A stretch of 64,000 nt of DNA from Ctenosaura bakeri (Eukaryota > Chordata > Lepidosauria > Squamata > Iguanidae): assembly GCA_948474755.1 (NCBI GenBank), contig CAOLHI010000955.1, positions 409,291 through 473,290 on the forward strand. Direction: 5' to 3'. The translations under genes and the position numbers were made by a program. Below are positions 1-18,319 of this stretch, one piece after another. The notes under the pieces are model-generated. The model was not told where the DNA came from, did not search any database, and worked only from the letters and a program-made list of their open reading frames with translations. Numbering within the stretch: the stretch's first letter is position 1; every line of letters starts with the position of its first letter.

Positions 1-303
1 TGTACTCCTACAGAGCTTGGGCTTTTCCAAAGTCTGTAATACTCTCCCTCTTGTGCATAGATGGCAACATTTTGGTTGTGCAAAAATGGATTTGTTGCTA
101 GCATATGGGAAGATATGAATATATTAAATAACATTCAATTGATGGTGAGTAGTATGTTGTGTATAAGTACTTGGGCAGGGAGGGGACAGAGAGCAGAGAA
201 TGTGGAGAAGGGCAAAATGGAAAGTAAAAAAAAAAAAGTAATAGCATGAGATCCTGATAAATGGTTTGTATTCATAATGACCATTTCTCCTCTGCCTCCA
301 CAG
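1..303 (+). other. End of an upstream CPS1 intron
   Basis: Non-coding and AT-rich, with an A run at about 228-239 and a pyrimidine tract (CATTTCTCCTCTGCCTCCAC) leading into the acceptor at 302-303. No repeat recognised. Confidence 0.8.
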
Positions 304-369
304 ATTGACACGCTGGCAGGAGAATACCCTGCTGTAACTAATTACCTCTATGTCACGTATAATGGCCAG
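304..369 (+). CDS. CPS1: CPS1 coding exon (1st in window, about human exon 23)
   Basis: 66 nt, 22 codons, phase 0 at both ends. The acceptor is CCTCCACAG and the donor GTAAGT. It encodes [20 protein letters not shown] then GQ, corresponding to human residues about 944-965 at the start of the second synthetase half. The only clear difference from human as I recall it is Gly for Ala after TLA. The reading frame continues directly into the exon at 2718. Confidence 0.95.
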
Positions 370-6425
<6,056 letters not shown>

Positions 6426-6620
6426 GCATGTGATGGCTGCATCATCTCCGTAGGTGGACAGATTCCAAATAACCTGGCCGTGCCACTCTACAAAAATGGG
6501 GTTAAAATTATGGGTACAAACCCTCTGCAGGTTGACCGGGCAGAAGACCGATCTGTATTCTCAGCTGTTCTTGATGAGTTACAGATTGCCCAGGCACCTT
6601 GGAAAGCAGTTAATTCCTTG
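6426..6620 (+). CDS. CPS1: CPS1 coding exon (4th in window)
   Basis: 195 nt, 65 codons, phase 0 (about residues 1048-1112). Acceptor TTTTCTGTAG, donor GTATGT. It contains [20 protein letters not shown] sequence (here [20 protein letters not shown]), [19 protein letters not shown] and FSAVLDEL, the pre-ATP-grasp and hinge region of the second synthetase. A minus-strand SINE begins only about 8 bp after the donor. Confidence 0.96.
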
Positions 6621-6628
6621 GTATGTAT

Positions 6629-6866
6629 GTTGTTGTCATCTGCCTTGAAGTCATTTCCAACTTAAGGTGACCCTAAGGTGAACCTATCATGCGGTTTTCT
6701 CAGCAAAATTTGTTCAGAAGGGGTTTGCCTTTGCCTTCCTCTTAGGCTGAGAGAGTATAACCTGTCTAAGGTCACTCAGTAGGTTTCCATGGCCAAGCAG
6801 TGATTGCAACCCTGGTTTCTAGAGATGAGGTCCAATGCTCAAACTGCTACACCATGCTGGCTCTCC
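6629..6866 (-). repeat. tRNA-derived SINE, minus strand, beside splice donor
   Basis: The + strand reads the SINE backwards: tail GTTGTCATCTGCCTTGAAGTCATTTCC first, then the body, and at the right a tRNA-like head with reversed B box (GATTGCAACC near 6802-6811; consensus GATTCGAACC). It is a near full-length copy of the family also seen in + orientation at 32,568 and 54,441. It starts about 8 bp after the donor at 6621. Confidence 0.85.
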
Positions 6867-7138
6867 AAACATATATCAAATATATATGATCACTGTTTAG
6901 TAATGTTGGCTTAAGGCAATAGTGCCAATTTCAGTTTTTCTGACTGTTCTTGGAAGGAGGCATTCATCCTTCAGGATAAAAGTTAAGATCTAACAATCCA
7001 CAAAGACAAGCAATGTTGTGGCCTAGTTCTCAGTAAGATGGTAAGATTTTGCTTGGCTTTTACCACTTTAGATAGTAGATGGGGACTCACATGATTATAA
7101 TCTCTTAAATATGGACTCCGTTCACAGACATGCACACA

Positions 7139-7177
7139 TGCGCGCGTGCACACACGCACACACACACACACACACGC
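7139..7177. repeat. Simple repeat (CA)n with CG interruptions
   Basis: Alternating purine-pyrimidine tract, GCGCGCGTGCACACACGC followed by (AC)n. Minus-strand translation gives only CVCV-type low-complexity peptide. Confidence 0.9.
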
Positions 7178-8036
7178 TTTTTCTCTGACCTGCTTGGATT
7201 GGAGGGACTTTTGTTGTTTCCCCCATCTGCAGTCCAAAATGGTACAGTCTGGATACTCGTTTATCATCTCAGTGGTAACTGAGCCATTGTGTCTAGATAT
7301 CATCCTAAGTAAATAAGATTCTATAAGTATCATGCTTTGCTTGACTGTCCAGAGGACCCAGTCACCTGAGCCAGTGGCATAAATCATATCTTGGGGTGCT
7401 GAGTTGAAGAGAGCTGTGTTTCAATTTTTTGCACAGTAGCTTTAGTTACAGGAACCTTATATTCTGGAATCCCACATTTTCCTGCTTCTTAGTTCTAACT
7501 TTGAGGTTTAGCTAGGTACAGATTCATATTCCTGGGTTGTTCCTCTCCCCCACAAATAATATATGCAAAAAACACTTTTAAATATAATATTCTTTTTCTC
7601 ACAAAATGCAGATTTTTAAAAATGTCTTTTTTTCCCCTACAGATTGAGATGTGCATTTTACCCTAATGTATATGTTTTATACCTTTTTGGGCACAATTTT
7701 GAGCTTTTTTGAAATGCAGAAAAATAGGAAAATGTGTGAACCAAAGAATAACTTTAGTGGGATCCATACATTGGTTTGAGAAATAGAAATCAGTTCACCA
7801 TATTAGACCTCAGGATTGGCCTTTAAGAGTGTGTGGGCATCAGGGTGACACAATATGTTCAGCAGCCAGACCTCAACATTATGATGTGCAAGACTTCTTT
7901 CTTGAATTCCTATATGATGTCACCAGGTGTCTCATTCAGGGAGGCTAAGAAATTCCGTCCCTCATTTTCCAAACCCCTAAAAACTGAAAGTGCCTGATTC
8001 ATGCCAACTGTAAACTGATGTTTTCACAATTTTTAG

Positions 8037-8104
8037 GAGGATGCTGTTGAATTTGCAAATTTGGTTGGCTATCCATGCTTGCTGAGACCTTCTTATGTTT
8101 TGAG
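8037..8104 (+). CDS. CPS1: CPS1 coding exon (5th in window)
   Basis: 68 nt: 22 codons plus two bases (AG) of a split serine. It follows TTTTTAG and ends at donor GTAAGT. It encodes EDAVEFANLVGYPCLLRPSY then VL, with the ATP-grasp RPSYVLSG loop that continues in the next exon (about residues 1113-1135). Human has NEALEFAKSVDYP at the start, so this segment is moderately diverged while the loop is identical. Confidence 0.95.
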
Positions 8105-8406
8105 GTAAGTCTTATTTTTCACTTCAAGATGAACTTTCTGCATTGTCTGCATAAAGTGAGATATGAGAGGAACACAGTTTTCAGACCCAGCAATTGCATT
8201 CTGATAAATAAAGAGTCAATGAAAAGTGTTTATCTTTGTTGGAGGACATACCTTTTTGATTTAACATTGTGTTTAGAAGTCAGATTGTAATTGTGATTTT
8301 GAAATTAGCCATCATGCTGTCACCTTCCTTCCCCATTACTGAGTCATAAGCGAGAACTTGGAAATAACATGCTCTGAAACAACATTACCAGTAACATGTC
8401 ATGCAC

Positions 8407-8429
8407 TCTCTCTCTCTCTCTCTCTCTCA
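8407..8429. repeat. Simple repeat (CT)n
   Basis: Uninterrupted CT dinucleotides, followed by ATTTTCTG. A shorter CT run occurs at about 48,405-48,420. Confidence 0.9.
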
Positions 8430-10396
8430 TTTTCTGCAATGATGGGTTTTTATAAAGTTACTGTTATAAAGTAATGACCCTTTTTTTGTAGCAAGTAACT
8501 ATTATTTATTGCTTCAAACTGTTACTTTTGGGGAGGTCTTCAAGGTGATTTGGGGAGAAGAGATTAAAGAATAGATTCAAAAATAATGCATTAGACAGCA
8601 TATTACATGACAAGCTGGAGGGACAAAAGACAATGAGTAATGTGAAGAGTTGCATGTTATGTTATGTTATTTGCTATATATCCCATGTTTCTCTCAATAT
8701 GGGATAATAATGAGTAATGAGCAGCAAATCACTTTTACATGTCATATTTCAGGTTGTATCACAACTATCACTATTATCTATCTTCTGCACAGGGCTACTC
8801 CTAGGTCATCTGTTCCTGGCTTCCCATACCAAATCCTAATATCTCTGCATGCAACTTAGTACCCTTGAGGCTAGCCTTCTGCTTCCTGTCTCCATTTCTC
8901 ACCAGTCCCTTTTATAAATCATTGAGACTAATTCTCATAGCTCAGGAACATGAAAGGCATCCTGGTGGATCAGATCAAGAGTTCAGCATCTGGTTCCCAG
9001 TAGTAGCCAGACAGATGTTTCTGAGAAGACCAGAAGTGGTGCATGAAGGTGACAGCTCTCCCCTACTGGTTGTCTCCAAGTGGTTGGTACATCTTCTGAA
9101 GACAGAGGATCCATTAGCTGCCATGGTTCATAAGTGTTGGTAGAGCTTATCTTTCATGAACTTGTCCACTGACTATCTATGTATTGTCTTTCTTTTGGCC
9201 ATCTGCACAGAGCACTTTAGATTATTCTGTTCCTTACAGGTTTTCTTTCTATCTTCTTCCTCCTTCACCAAACCCACCACCACCACCACCACCTTTTTAA
9301 AGCTACTCTGAGCAGCAATTTTGTGTGTTCAGTCTCCTGCTCCTTTCTTGCTTGTCGCATATTTTTCTGAGCAGAACAGCCCACACCATGCCATTATAGT
9401 GAAAGAAAGATCTTTCTATTATTGCTGATGATAATCAGGTGTACTTTATCTGATGACATGATTGGCTATGCCGTAAGACCAAGTATGGAGGAATTCCAAG
9501 GACCTTTGAGGCTTTAGTCCCAAGCTCAAAGAAACAGGAAGCTGGGTTTGGTAAATAACCTTCCATGCCAGGAAAATGATGTTTCATAATTGGAAAATTT
9601 GGTTTTATAGCTGCAAGGCTGTGGATGACAGTGGTGATAAAACACCCATTCAGATGTGCATAGTTTGTATGCTTGGTCAGCAGCTCAATTGATCCCTCAC
9701 TAGAGGTAGAAACAACTTTTTGTCCATCTCAATGAAAGTAGCATTTTTGTACCTCCTGAGATTTGTTGAGTGTTCATACATTTACAGGGCTCAGTGAAAT
9801 AAATATGCATAGAACACTCCCCAAATTTTGAAATGCAAGTAGTTAAAATGTCCATTTTTAAAAATTTCTTGCAAGCACATTTAAGTGATTAATGTTTAGT
9901 CAATGGAGAAAATGTTTAAATCATCACTTAAATGCTTAGGTGTATTTTACAACCTTTAGTGAGGAGAGAAAACAGCATTGCAACCAATATGAAAAAAGGA
10001 GGAAAATGTAGGTGGAATTCAGGGGAATTCAACAAGACCAAACAGGGATTTTTCACTTTCCTATCCATCATACATCCATGTCTGAAGGCGTTGGGACCAA
10101 CTATGGAACTGAGTTCTATTCACTGTCCTATGAGATGTACTATGTTTAAATATTTCCGTCGTATATGTCATAGGTTGATATTCTTTTAAATGAAACTCTT
10201 TTTGTTTCATTGGTCTGTAGTTACAAATCAGCAGCAGCTGTTACTTTTTTTATTATAGTTAGCAGAAGTTTTGTTCTTATATGACCAATAGTTTATTTTC
10301 ATTGATTTTTTTAAAATAGTAACCTGCCTTCAGTAGGTATATCTCCATCTCCTCAAAAGCACTGCAGAGGAATGAGTACTTAACCTGTCTCCTGAA

Positions 10397-10444
10397 TTCT
10401 AAGAGTAAAGAGACCAGGAGTTCTAACAGTAAAGAGACCAGGGG
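10397..10444. repeat. 24-bp tandem duplication
   Basis: Two adjacent copies of TTCTAAGAGTAAAGAGACCA plus GGAG; the second copy has AACAG for AAGAG and GGGG for GGAG. A small local duplication with no known element. Confidence 0.7.
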
Positions 10445-12341
10445 TTGTTAATTCATAGGAGTTGCCAATTAGAAGGTTGTGCTTTTCATGATCATCATCT
10501 TTTGGCAGTGGGAATACATGGAAGAGGAACGATGACCTGAGTGATCAGGCCGGAGCAAAATTAGGCAGAAAAAAATTCTAAAACAAATGTAATGGCACAC
10601 ACATTTCTGACCTTTCTCTTGGAACTTTTGAGAATTAGCAGTAAATGTCAGCATGTTATTTACACATAAAATCAGGTGTGGGGGTGGAGGAAAGAACCCT
10701 TTTGAACTGGAAATTATGCTAAGAATACATTCATCTTGTCAACCTCGTTTTTTTTCCTCCTAAGGAAGATGGGCATACTTGGGTCATATTGACAATGTCT
10801 GTCTGAAAACCCCTCTTTACCTGTAGCTGTTTTATGTTAAATTTATGCTGTGGCAGCTGCTTTTTTCCCCAGGACATGGTTGACAAAACAAAACAAAGAG
10901 AAAACTGGAAACGAGTTGAATCAATGTGCAGGGATGTTCTAAATGCTCCCTCTCCAAAGCTTAATGCAGCGAAGTGCTTATTCACAGATGAGAGGATAGG
11001 AAGAGAAATAGAGTTTGCTGAGCACAGTTTGCAACTGCAAATGGAAATTGAGTTGAAGCCTTCTGATAATAAAAGAGAGGCAAACTATCAATCTGAGGGG
11101 TGCAATCCTGACATTGAATGAAGCAGAAAGAATATTTAAACCAGTGAAAGAAATGATGGCTGGTGCAGTCTAGCCATGAACATATGTGTGTAAAAGACCT
11201 CTGTGATGCAATTAACTGTGAGCTCTCATTAAATAATTCAATCACAACCTTTTTTTTCCCAATGGGATTTTTAAGCAATCTGTGGGATTCTTGAGCATGG
11301 GAAAGATTCTTTGATCAAATCTGTGGATATTTTTTGATATATATTTACTTGTAAGATGTGTTGTTATGTTTGTTTGGTTACAATAAGAAATGGATAACAT
11401 TAAAAAAATGAAAAAGATAGAGTAGAGCATTTTACTTTTCCACTGAAAGTAACTGGCACATGGAAGAATGTATGCAGGACCAAGCATTAATGACTTTGGC
11501 ATTATTTCTAGTGGAATTTGAACAGTAATAACAACAATATCAACAACAGCCAGTCTTTATCCTTATAAGCCCTGAACAATAGTAGATATAAGAACATAGT
11601 GGTCAAAGGTGTATGCTGTGAGCTGGAAATCAAAGGGAAACTTGTATAGTATTGTCTGTGTAAGGTAAAAACTTATCTGTAATTTGAAATGTCTTCTGAA
11701 GGTTTTTCTAAAGGGAAAAACTGTTTCATGCACAGGTTGGGCATTTGGGTCTCTCATCTTAGTCTGTTCCTACCTTGGCATTTTGCTGAGCATTTGTACT
11801 ACATTAAGTTAATGGAATAAATGCTTATGTAATAGAGAATCACCCTATTTAATATGTGCTTTGATTTATGGTAAAGGATTTTCCTCCACTTCCATATATT
11901 GGGAAAAGAAATGGTAGGGGAAGGGAGGAAGCATTGATTAGACATAGTCACAACTGAGTTACAAGTGACCACAATCTTACTGGTTACAGCTCAAAAATTT
12001 TAACCTAACATAGGGTATGGATCCAGTCACTGGTTTGCATTCTGAAGTAAGAGAAGGGTTGGCAGGATCTTGAGATCCACTACAGTATGAATCAGCTCAC
12101 AGAAGCCTATCCTGACGTGAGCCTTGAGTCCCTTCCTTAAGGTCACTTCTGTGGGGAACCCACATCTTGAGGGAATGGAGTATCCCACTCCTGCTTACTG
12201 GTAGAAATTTTTCTGTCCCAATGCCCACAATATCTATCACAGTGAATTTGGAACAAAAAGTAGAAATGAGGCAATGGTTCATGGAATGTATCTTTATGGT
12301 GAAGGCAAAAACCTTACAAATGCACTGTCTACTTAGTTGCT

Positions 12342-12435
12342 ATTGTTGTGTGTCTTCAAGTGATTTCTGGCTTATGGTGAACCCATGGGTAAAATTCCTT
12401 CCCTGTCCTGTCAGTTACCAGCTCTTCTCAGTCCA
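12342..12435 (-). repeat. SINE tail fragment, minus strand
   Basis: TTGTTGTGTGTCTTCAAGTG followed by ATTTCTGGCTTATGGTGAACCC is the reversed 3' tail of the SINE family at 6,629; the tRNA-like head is missing or too diverged. Confidence 0.6.
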
Positions 12436-13284
12436 TATTAGGAGATGGAGAGGTCAGAGTTAGCAGAGGCTGAAGTCACATAGGAGACTTCCTGATATGC
12501 CGTAGGAACAGAGCAGAAAGGAGATTTTTCTTCCTAGGTCTGCCCTTGTGGGCCCCAGAAACCAGCTCATGGCCCAGCAGCCCAGCATTTTGATGATCCT
12601 GGCCCCTCCTTCATGTATCACCAGTGCCTGGGTAGTGGCACGAAAGTCCCCTACAGAAAGGTCATTTCATCTTCTCATGAAAAAATCTAACCCTATAAAC
12701 ACAAAGAGAGTTAAACCTTTTGACTACATAACACATTCTACTGCCATTTTCCTTCTGTAGTGTTCACATCACTGTTAGGTTCTTCCTTGATCAGTACTTG
12801 TGCTACAAAGTCTTGATTCAAATCTCACTTCGCCTATGAATTCATGAGAGGCCTAGCTCTATGAATTCCTGACTTTTCTGACCCAGTTCCTCCGATTCCA
12901 TAAAGGAAAGATCAGATATTTATGGCACACCTAGCTGAATTAAAAGCATTTCACAAACAGGTATTTTCACCAACTCCAGGCTGTGTTTATAACTCCTTTA
13001 AAGAACAAAGGTAGATGATCTTGGGGAAACATCTGCTACAGAATTCCACCCCCCCTACACCTCTAGTATTCAGTCAAAAACTCCCTTTTTATTCTACTCT
13101 GTTCTTGGGTGCACTCACCTTTTAGGGGCAAGTACAATGCTGATTCACTTTGGTGAACACTTCCTTCATGCTTTCAGTTTATGAAAGAACAGGGGCATTG
13201 GTTTGAACAGGCGAGAAATTCTGAACATGAAAACACTGAGATGTGACAGCATTGTTAACCTACAATTTTTCTCTTTCCTCCTAG

Positions 13285-13360
13285 TGGCTCAGCAATGAAT
13301 GTAGTATATACAGAACAAGAAATGAAAAAGTTCTTGGCAGAGGCAGCCAGAGTTTCACAG
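13285..13360 (+). CDS. CPS1: CPS1 coding exon (6th in window)
   Basis: 76 nt: the last base of the split serine plus 25 codons (about residues 1136-1160). Acceptor CTCCTAG, donor GTATTG. It encodes GSAMNVVYTEQEMKKFLAEA then ARVSQ. The GSAMNVV glycine-rich strand follows the RPSYVLS loop and contributes to the ATP site. The 15.4-kb intron that follows is the largest in the window. Confidence 0.95.
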
Positions 13361-14086
13361 GTATTGTAACATTTTTACATTTACCTTAGCGCACTCAATT
13401 TATCTGTCCTCATTTTTCAGTAATACAATTTTTGTTGGTTTGTTTCAGGAAATGAAGTAGTTTAACTAGAATTAATTTTGCTATTACATTTCCTATCTTC
13501 CTCTGGTGTGATTTTCTACCAGAGTTTGCTCTGACTCCTGACCAAAATGGTATCTTGATAATTCACCTAAAAGGAAGCATACCATACATCTCATTTGTTC
13601 TTTACGGGAGTTATGTGACATCTTGTGTTTCTTTTCAAGTGACTTCTTTCTCCTGGATTCTTACTAGTTATGCAGTGTTTGCTTCCAAGATCTAGGAGCT
13701 TATGATGACTATTTCCATAGACAAACCAGGCAAGGAAAGTCCTTAGCCACACCTCCAAGAAGAGTAAGAAAAGGCAAGTGTGTTAATTTAGTTGTGACTA
13801 TAAATTTAAATCCAATGAAAATAGACCACAGCTATTAAGCAGGAGCAAAAAATGCATCGCAAATGTGATATGCATGAAAACTGGTTCCAAGTGATGATGG
13901 TATGCACCACACTAGACTCATACACATCATCCTAGTCATCTTTATCTTACCCATCTGTGGTATAGTATTTGAGGAGTATTGGTTTTATTTTATCATTTCA
14001 TACCTGAGAAACACAAAGATATAGCACTGAATAGCTCAGTATCTTTCATAGATTAATGCATGGTCCTATCTTTTTAACTCAATTGA

Positions 14087-14101
14087 GTTAAAACTCAGTT
14101 T
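14087..14101. repeat. Target site duplication of L1, left copy
   Basis: GTTAAAACTCAGTTT, identical to 19,965-19,979, flanking the 3' end of the minus-strand L1. Confidence 0.9.
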
Positions 14102-14722
14102 GTTTGTTTTTAAATTTTATTTAACTATAACCAAAAAAAACCAAAAACACAGCAAAACATATCAGAACAGATAATGTCATATACAAATAAAGAAAAGAAA
14201 AAAAGAAACAAAAACATGAAAGAGTAAATGTCCAGTAATAAGTAAGAGAAATAAGAGAGAAAATTGGGGAAAAGAACAAGAACAAAAACAAGCACAAATA
14301 ATATTACTTACATAGATATACATGAAGTGAGGATTCATGTATAAATGTGAGCATCGACAAGCACTCCTAGACTGACATAACTTCAACATAAACATAAATA
14401 AATGTCCTGTCTATTCCTAGCTAGGGTTCTATTTTGTCTTAGTGTTGCAAATGTCATTCCATACATCTCCAACCTTTAGACTATTAATGCGATCTACTCT
14501 ATTTCTATCTTAACTTCCTCATGTAAAAAAAGAGAAAAGAATGAAAAATAAAATACAAAAGAAGATAAGAACCTAACAGCAAAAAAAATAAAATAAAAAA
14601 AAATCCAAAAAATATTAAAAAAATAGAGAACAACACACACCAAACAATCTTATATTCCAATTATTCCACTATAATATCGCTCCATTTATATTTGAGGAAA
14701 GTTTTGACAGGTTGCCATTCTT

Positions 14723-17700
14723 TTAATGCCTTTTTTGACTTCCCCCTGATATGTTGAGAGAGTTCATCATCATCATGTCTAAAATTTTATGCAACCGTAT
14801 CTCCAAATCTGGGGATTTCAGACTTTTCCAAAATTTTGCTATTACTATCCTTGCTGCCGTAACCATGTATAATACAATTTCCCAATGATCCTTTACTACT
14901 CTTGCTTCTAATTCTTTCATAATATTTAAAAGAAATATTTCAGGTTTCATAGGTATTGTAGTTGATAACATTTATGATATTGCTATCCTTACCTTATTCC
15001 AAAAATCTTTAATGCGTGGACATAGCCACCAAACATGATAAAAGGATCCAATTTCTTGCTGGCATTTCCAACTTTTGTTGTTACCTGTCCTATAATTTTT
15101 TTCTAATTTTGCAGGGGTTAAATACCATTGATAAAACATTTTATAATAGTTTTCTTTTAAGTCCTGTGAGGCCATAAATGAGTTAGTTTTTTTCCATGAA
15201 TCTTTCCAACTCTCTAACGAAATTTTATGTCCAACACTCTTTGCCCATTTAATCATAATCTCTTTTACTTCTCCTTCCACAGATACAATTGAATTAAAAG
15301 TTTATATATTTTTCAAGCCATATGTTGAGGGTTTTCAAATACAATTTTTTCAGAGTCATTATATTGTTGAGCAAAGTTAAATCCCTCCAATTTATAGTCC
15401 TTTCTAAATCTTTCTGTTAATTGCATATGTGTAAACCAATTATACTTAAAACCCAATTGTAAAAGTTCTTCCCTTGATTTTATTCGTATTTTCCCCTGCT
15501 TTTCCTGGGTAAGGAGAATTTTATACATTAACCAATTATCATTGCCATCCTTTTCCCTCCCAGAAAGGCTTCCTGTGGTGAGATCCATAATGAGATCTTG
15601 TTAAAAATCTTATTTTTATAATTTAGCCAAATCCGGAGGATTGATCTCCTGACATAATGATTTAAAAATTCTTTGTTGGTATTTGCTTTGTTGTACCACA
15701 CATATGCATGCCAACTGAATCATATGTCAGCTCCTTCTAATGTCAAGATTCTTTCATTCTTCAAAGTTATCCACTCTGTGAGCCAGGTCAAAGCATTTGC
15801 ATGGTAATATAGTTTTAAATCTGGAAGGTTACAACCTCCACACTTTTTCAAATCCATCGGGTAATTCCATTTTATTCTTGGTTTTTTCTTTTCCCATAAA
15901 AATTTTGTCAACTCCTTACACTAGTTTACAAAGGGTTTGTCATTAATTATAATTGGTAAATTTTGAAATAGAAAATTCATCTTAGGTAGAATATTCATTT
16001 TCACTGCTGCTATCCTACCAAATAAAGTTAGCGGTAACCTAGAGTACCTATCTAGGTCCTGTTTTATTTGTTTCCAAGTCTTTGTTTAGTTATTTTCAAA
16101 AAGATCAGTATTCTGTTTGGTTATCCATATTCCCAAATATTTAACCTTCTTTTCCCACTTTAAAACCTGATTTGTCTACAAGATCCTTTTCTTCCTCACT
16201 CCTTAAATTTTTGGTTAGAATCTGAGTTTTTTCCTTATTGATTTTAAACTCAGCAACTTCACCAAATTCTTTCATTATATTCAGTAACCTATCTATATTT
16301 TCTGTTGGGTTTCCTAGAAATATTACCAAGTCAGCTGCAAAAGCATTAAGCTTATATGTTTGATTTTTAATTTTTACCCCCTCTATCCCTGAATCTGATC
16401 CTATACATCTATCTAACACCTCTAACACAGTAATAAACAATAATGGGGAAAGAGGACGCCTCTGGCATGTGCCTTTCTTAATACCTAAATACTTTGTTTT
16501 TTCACCATTAACAATTACCTGGGCCTTTTGTTCAGTATATATTTTCTCAATCCATTTAATATAATTTTCTCCAAAATTCACTTTTTTAAATAGCTCAATC
16601 ATAAATACACAATTTATCTTATCAAAGGCCTTTTCTGCATCTAAGAAAATCACAGCCAGTTTCTTCTCATTATGGTTTTCAAAATATTCTAACATATTTA
16701 ACACTGTCCTAATATTATTTTTTAAATGCCTTTTCAGAATAAATCCACTTTGGTCTTCATGTATAATTTTCTGTAAAATGTTTTTAAGTCTATCAGCCAA
16801 AATTGAAGAATTTTTTTAATAATTTGTGTTCAATAAAGAGATTGGTCTATAGTTGTTGGGTTGTGGTAAATCCTTCCCTACTTTAGGGATCAAAGTTACA
16901 TTAGCATACTTCCATGATTCTGGAATTCCTTCCTTTTGTATAAGATTGAGAGTATATAGTATAATGCGGTAAAACCGTCTGGTCCAGGAGACTTAGAAAC
17001 TTTCAACTTTCTAATTGTGCAAGATACTTCAAATGGGGTAAAAGAAACTTTGATTTTTTTTTTGATCATCTGTAATTTGGAGAATATTTTCTCCCTCCAG
17101 ATATGACTTTACGTCTTTTATTTGAGTGTGATTGATGTCCTGATATAATTCCGAATAGTATCTATAAAAGATTTTTAAAATTTTTGTCTGCCCAACAATT
17201 TTTTCACCGTTGTGTTGTACTTCTAGAATCTGTTTCTTTTCCTTTTCTTTCCTTAACTTATAAGGTAGCCATTTCCCCGGTTTATTGGCATGGTCGAAAT
17301 TTCTCATCCTACAAGCTTTTAATGACTTTTCTATTTCTTGAATGTGTTCTCTTTCCAGACTTTTTTGTAATCTTTTAATCTCATCATTTATTCTTTTGTC
17401 ATCTGGGGATTCTTTTAATTCATCCTCTTTGATCTTAATCTTTTCTAGGATTTCTTGTGTCCGCTCTATTTTATTTCTTTTAATTTCCGCCCCCCATTTA
17501 ATAAGATCAATGCTTTCCCAGCATCCCAGATGATCTTCATAGGGGAGTCCTCTGTAGTATTCTCTTTAAAATAATACTTTAATATTTAATATTTTCTTAG
17601 CTCTGTTAACATATTTGTCATTCCTTAGTAGATGGCCATTTAATTTCCAATTAAACTTCCACTTTCTCGTGTTCAGTTCCAATTGTATCAGATTATGATA

Positions 17701-18247
17701 TGATGTCACCTTCAATAATATTTCCATTTTTTAAATTTCGGTATGCATTTTTTTAGACAATAGAAACATGTCTATTCTAGATGTGGATCTATATCTCTCA
17801 GAATAAAATGTATATCCCTTCTCCTCACTATATTTATACCTCCATACATCTATAAGTGAAAAATCTTCTAAGAGTTGAAAAAAGCTCCTTGGAAGTTTCC
17901 CTTGATTTTTTTAAAATTTCTTTTGTAGAAGATCTATCTTCACGTGGATTGGTCACTCCATTCATATTCCCTAAAATTAATAAATTTTCTTGGTTTCTTT
18001 CACAGCTATATTCCAATAAGTTCTTCATATTTTTTTCAAAAAATGTATCTTTCCCATCTATGGGGGAATAAATTCCCACTACTAATAGCTTATAGTCTAC
18101 AAAATTGACCTCTATTCCTATATAATAACCCTCTGAGTCACTAAATATCACTTCAGCTTCGGATCTAGAATTAACATACACTGCCACCCCTCTCTTTTTC
18201 TTATGATAGGTTGCAGCACAACATCTACCTAACCTGAGATTTTGCAA
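14723..18247 (-). pseudogene. L1 ORF2 remnant (endonuclease, reverse transcriptase, C-terminal region)
   Basis: Broken pieces of the L1 endonuclease/reverse transcriptase in order on the minus strand. Endonuclease at 17,834-18,247: LLVVGIYSPIDGKD and LGNMNGVTNPREDRSS, where GDFN-type is expected. Linker at 17,029-17,307: ANKPGKWLPYKLR. Reverse transcriptase at 16,141-16,800: FLDAEKAFDKI, PLSPLLF and LNAFAADLVIF. Post-RT region at 15,720-15,911: KKPRIKWN, GGCNLPDLKLYY. Cys-motif region at 14,972-15,280: CQQEIGSFYHVWWLCP. The catalytic FADD motif reads FAAD (16,330-16,341), a one-base change that removes an essential aspartate. Stops separate the pieces. The upstream end of the endonuclease is cut by the SPIN-type insertion. 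Confidence 0.92.
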
Positions 18248-18319
18248 AAAAAATTACATCTCTATCCTTTATATGAGTTTCTTGTAAGCAAATTATGTCT
18301 AGATTCTGTCTTTTTAAAT

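Larger units (their letters stand above)
6621..8036 (+). other. CPS1 intron (1.4 kb)
   Basis: Begins almost directly with a SINE (6629-6866), then a purine-pyrimidine CA/CG tract (about 7139-7177), then AT-rich sequence with no recognised element. Confidence 0.75.
8105..13284 (+). other. CPS1 intron (5.2 kb)
   Basis: Holds a CT dinucleotide run (about 8407-8429), a short (CCA)n run (about 9273-9291), a 24-bp tandem duplication (10,397-10,444) and a SINE tail fragment (12,342-12,435). The 95-codon open frame at 10,834-11,121 has no family resemblance. The rest looks unique. Confidence 0.7.

Noticed and set aside
6983..7387. 134-codon minus-strand open frame
   Set aside because: Its centre is a CA/CG dinucleotide repeat translated as CVCVRVCTRACVHVC; no homology.
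10834..11121. 95-codon + strand open frame (DKTKQRENWKRVESMC...)
   Set aside because: Plausible amino-acid composition but no recognised family, no repeat context, and not needed for the CPS1 reading frame. Treated as chance in a 5-kb intron.
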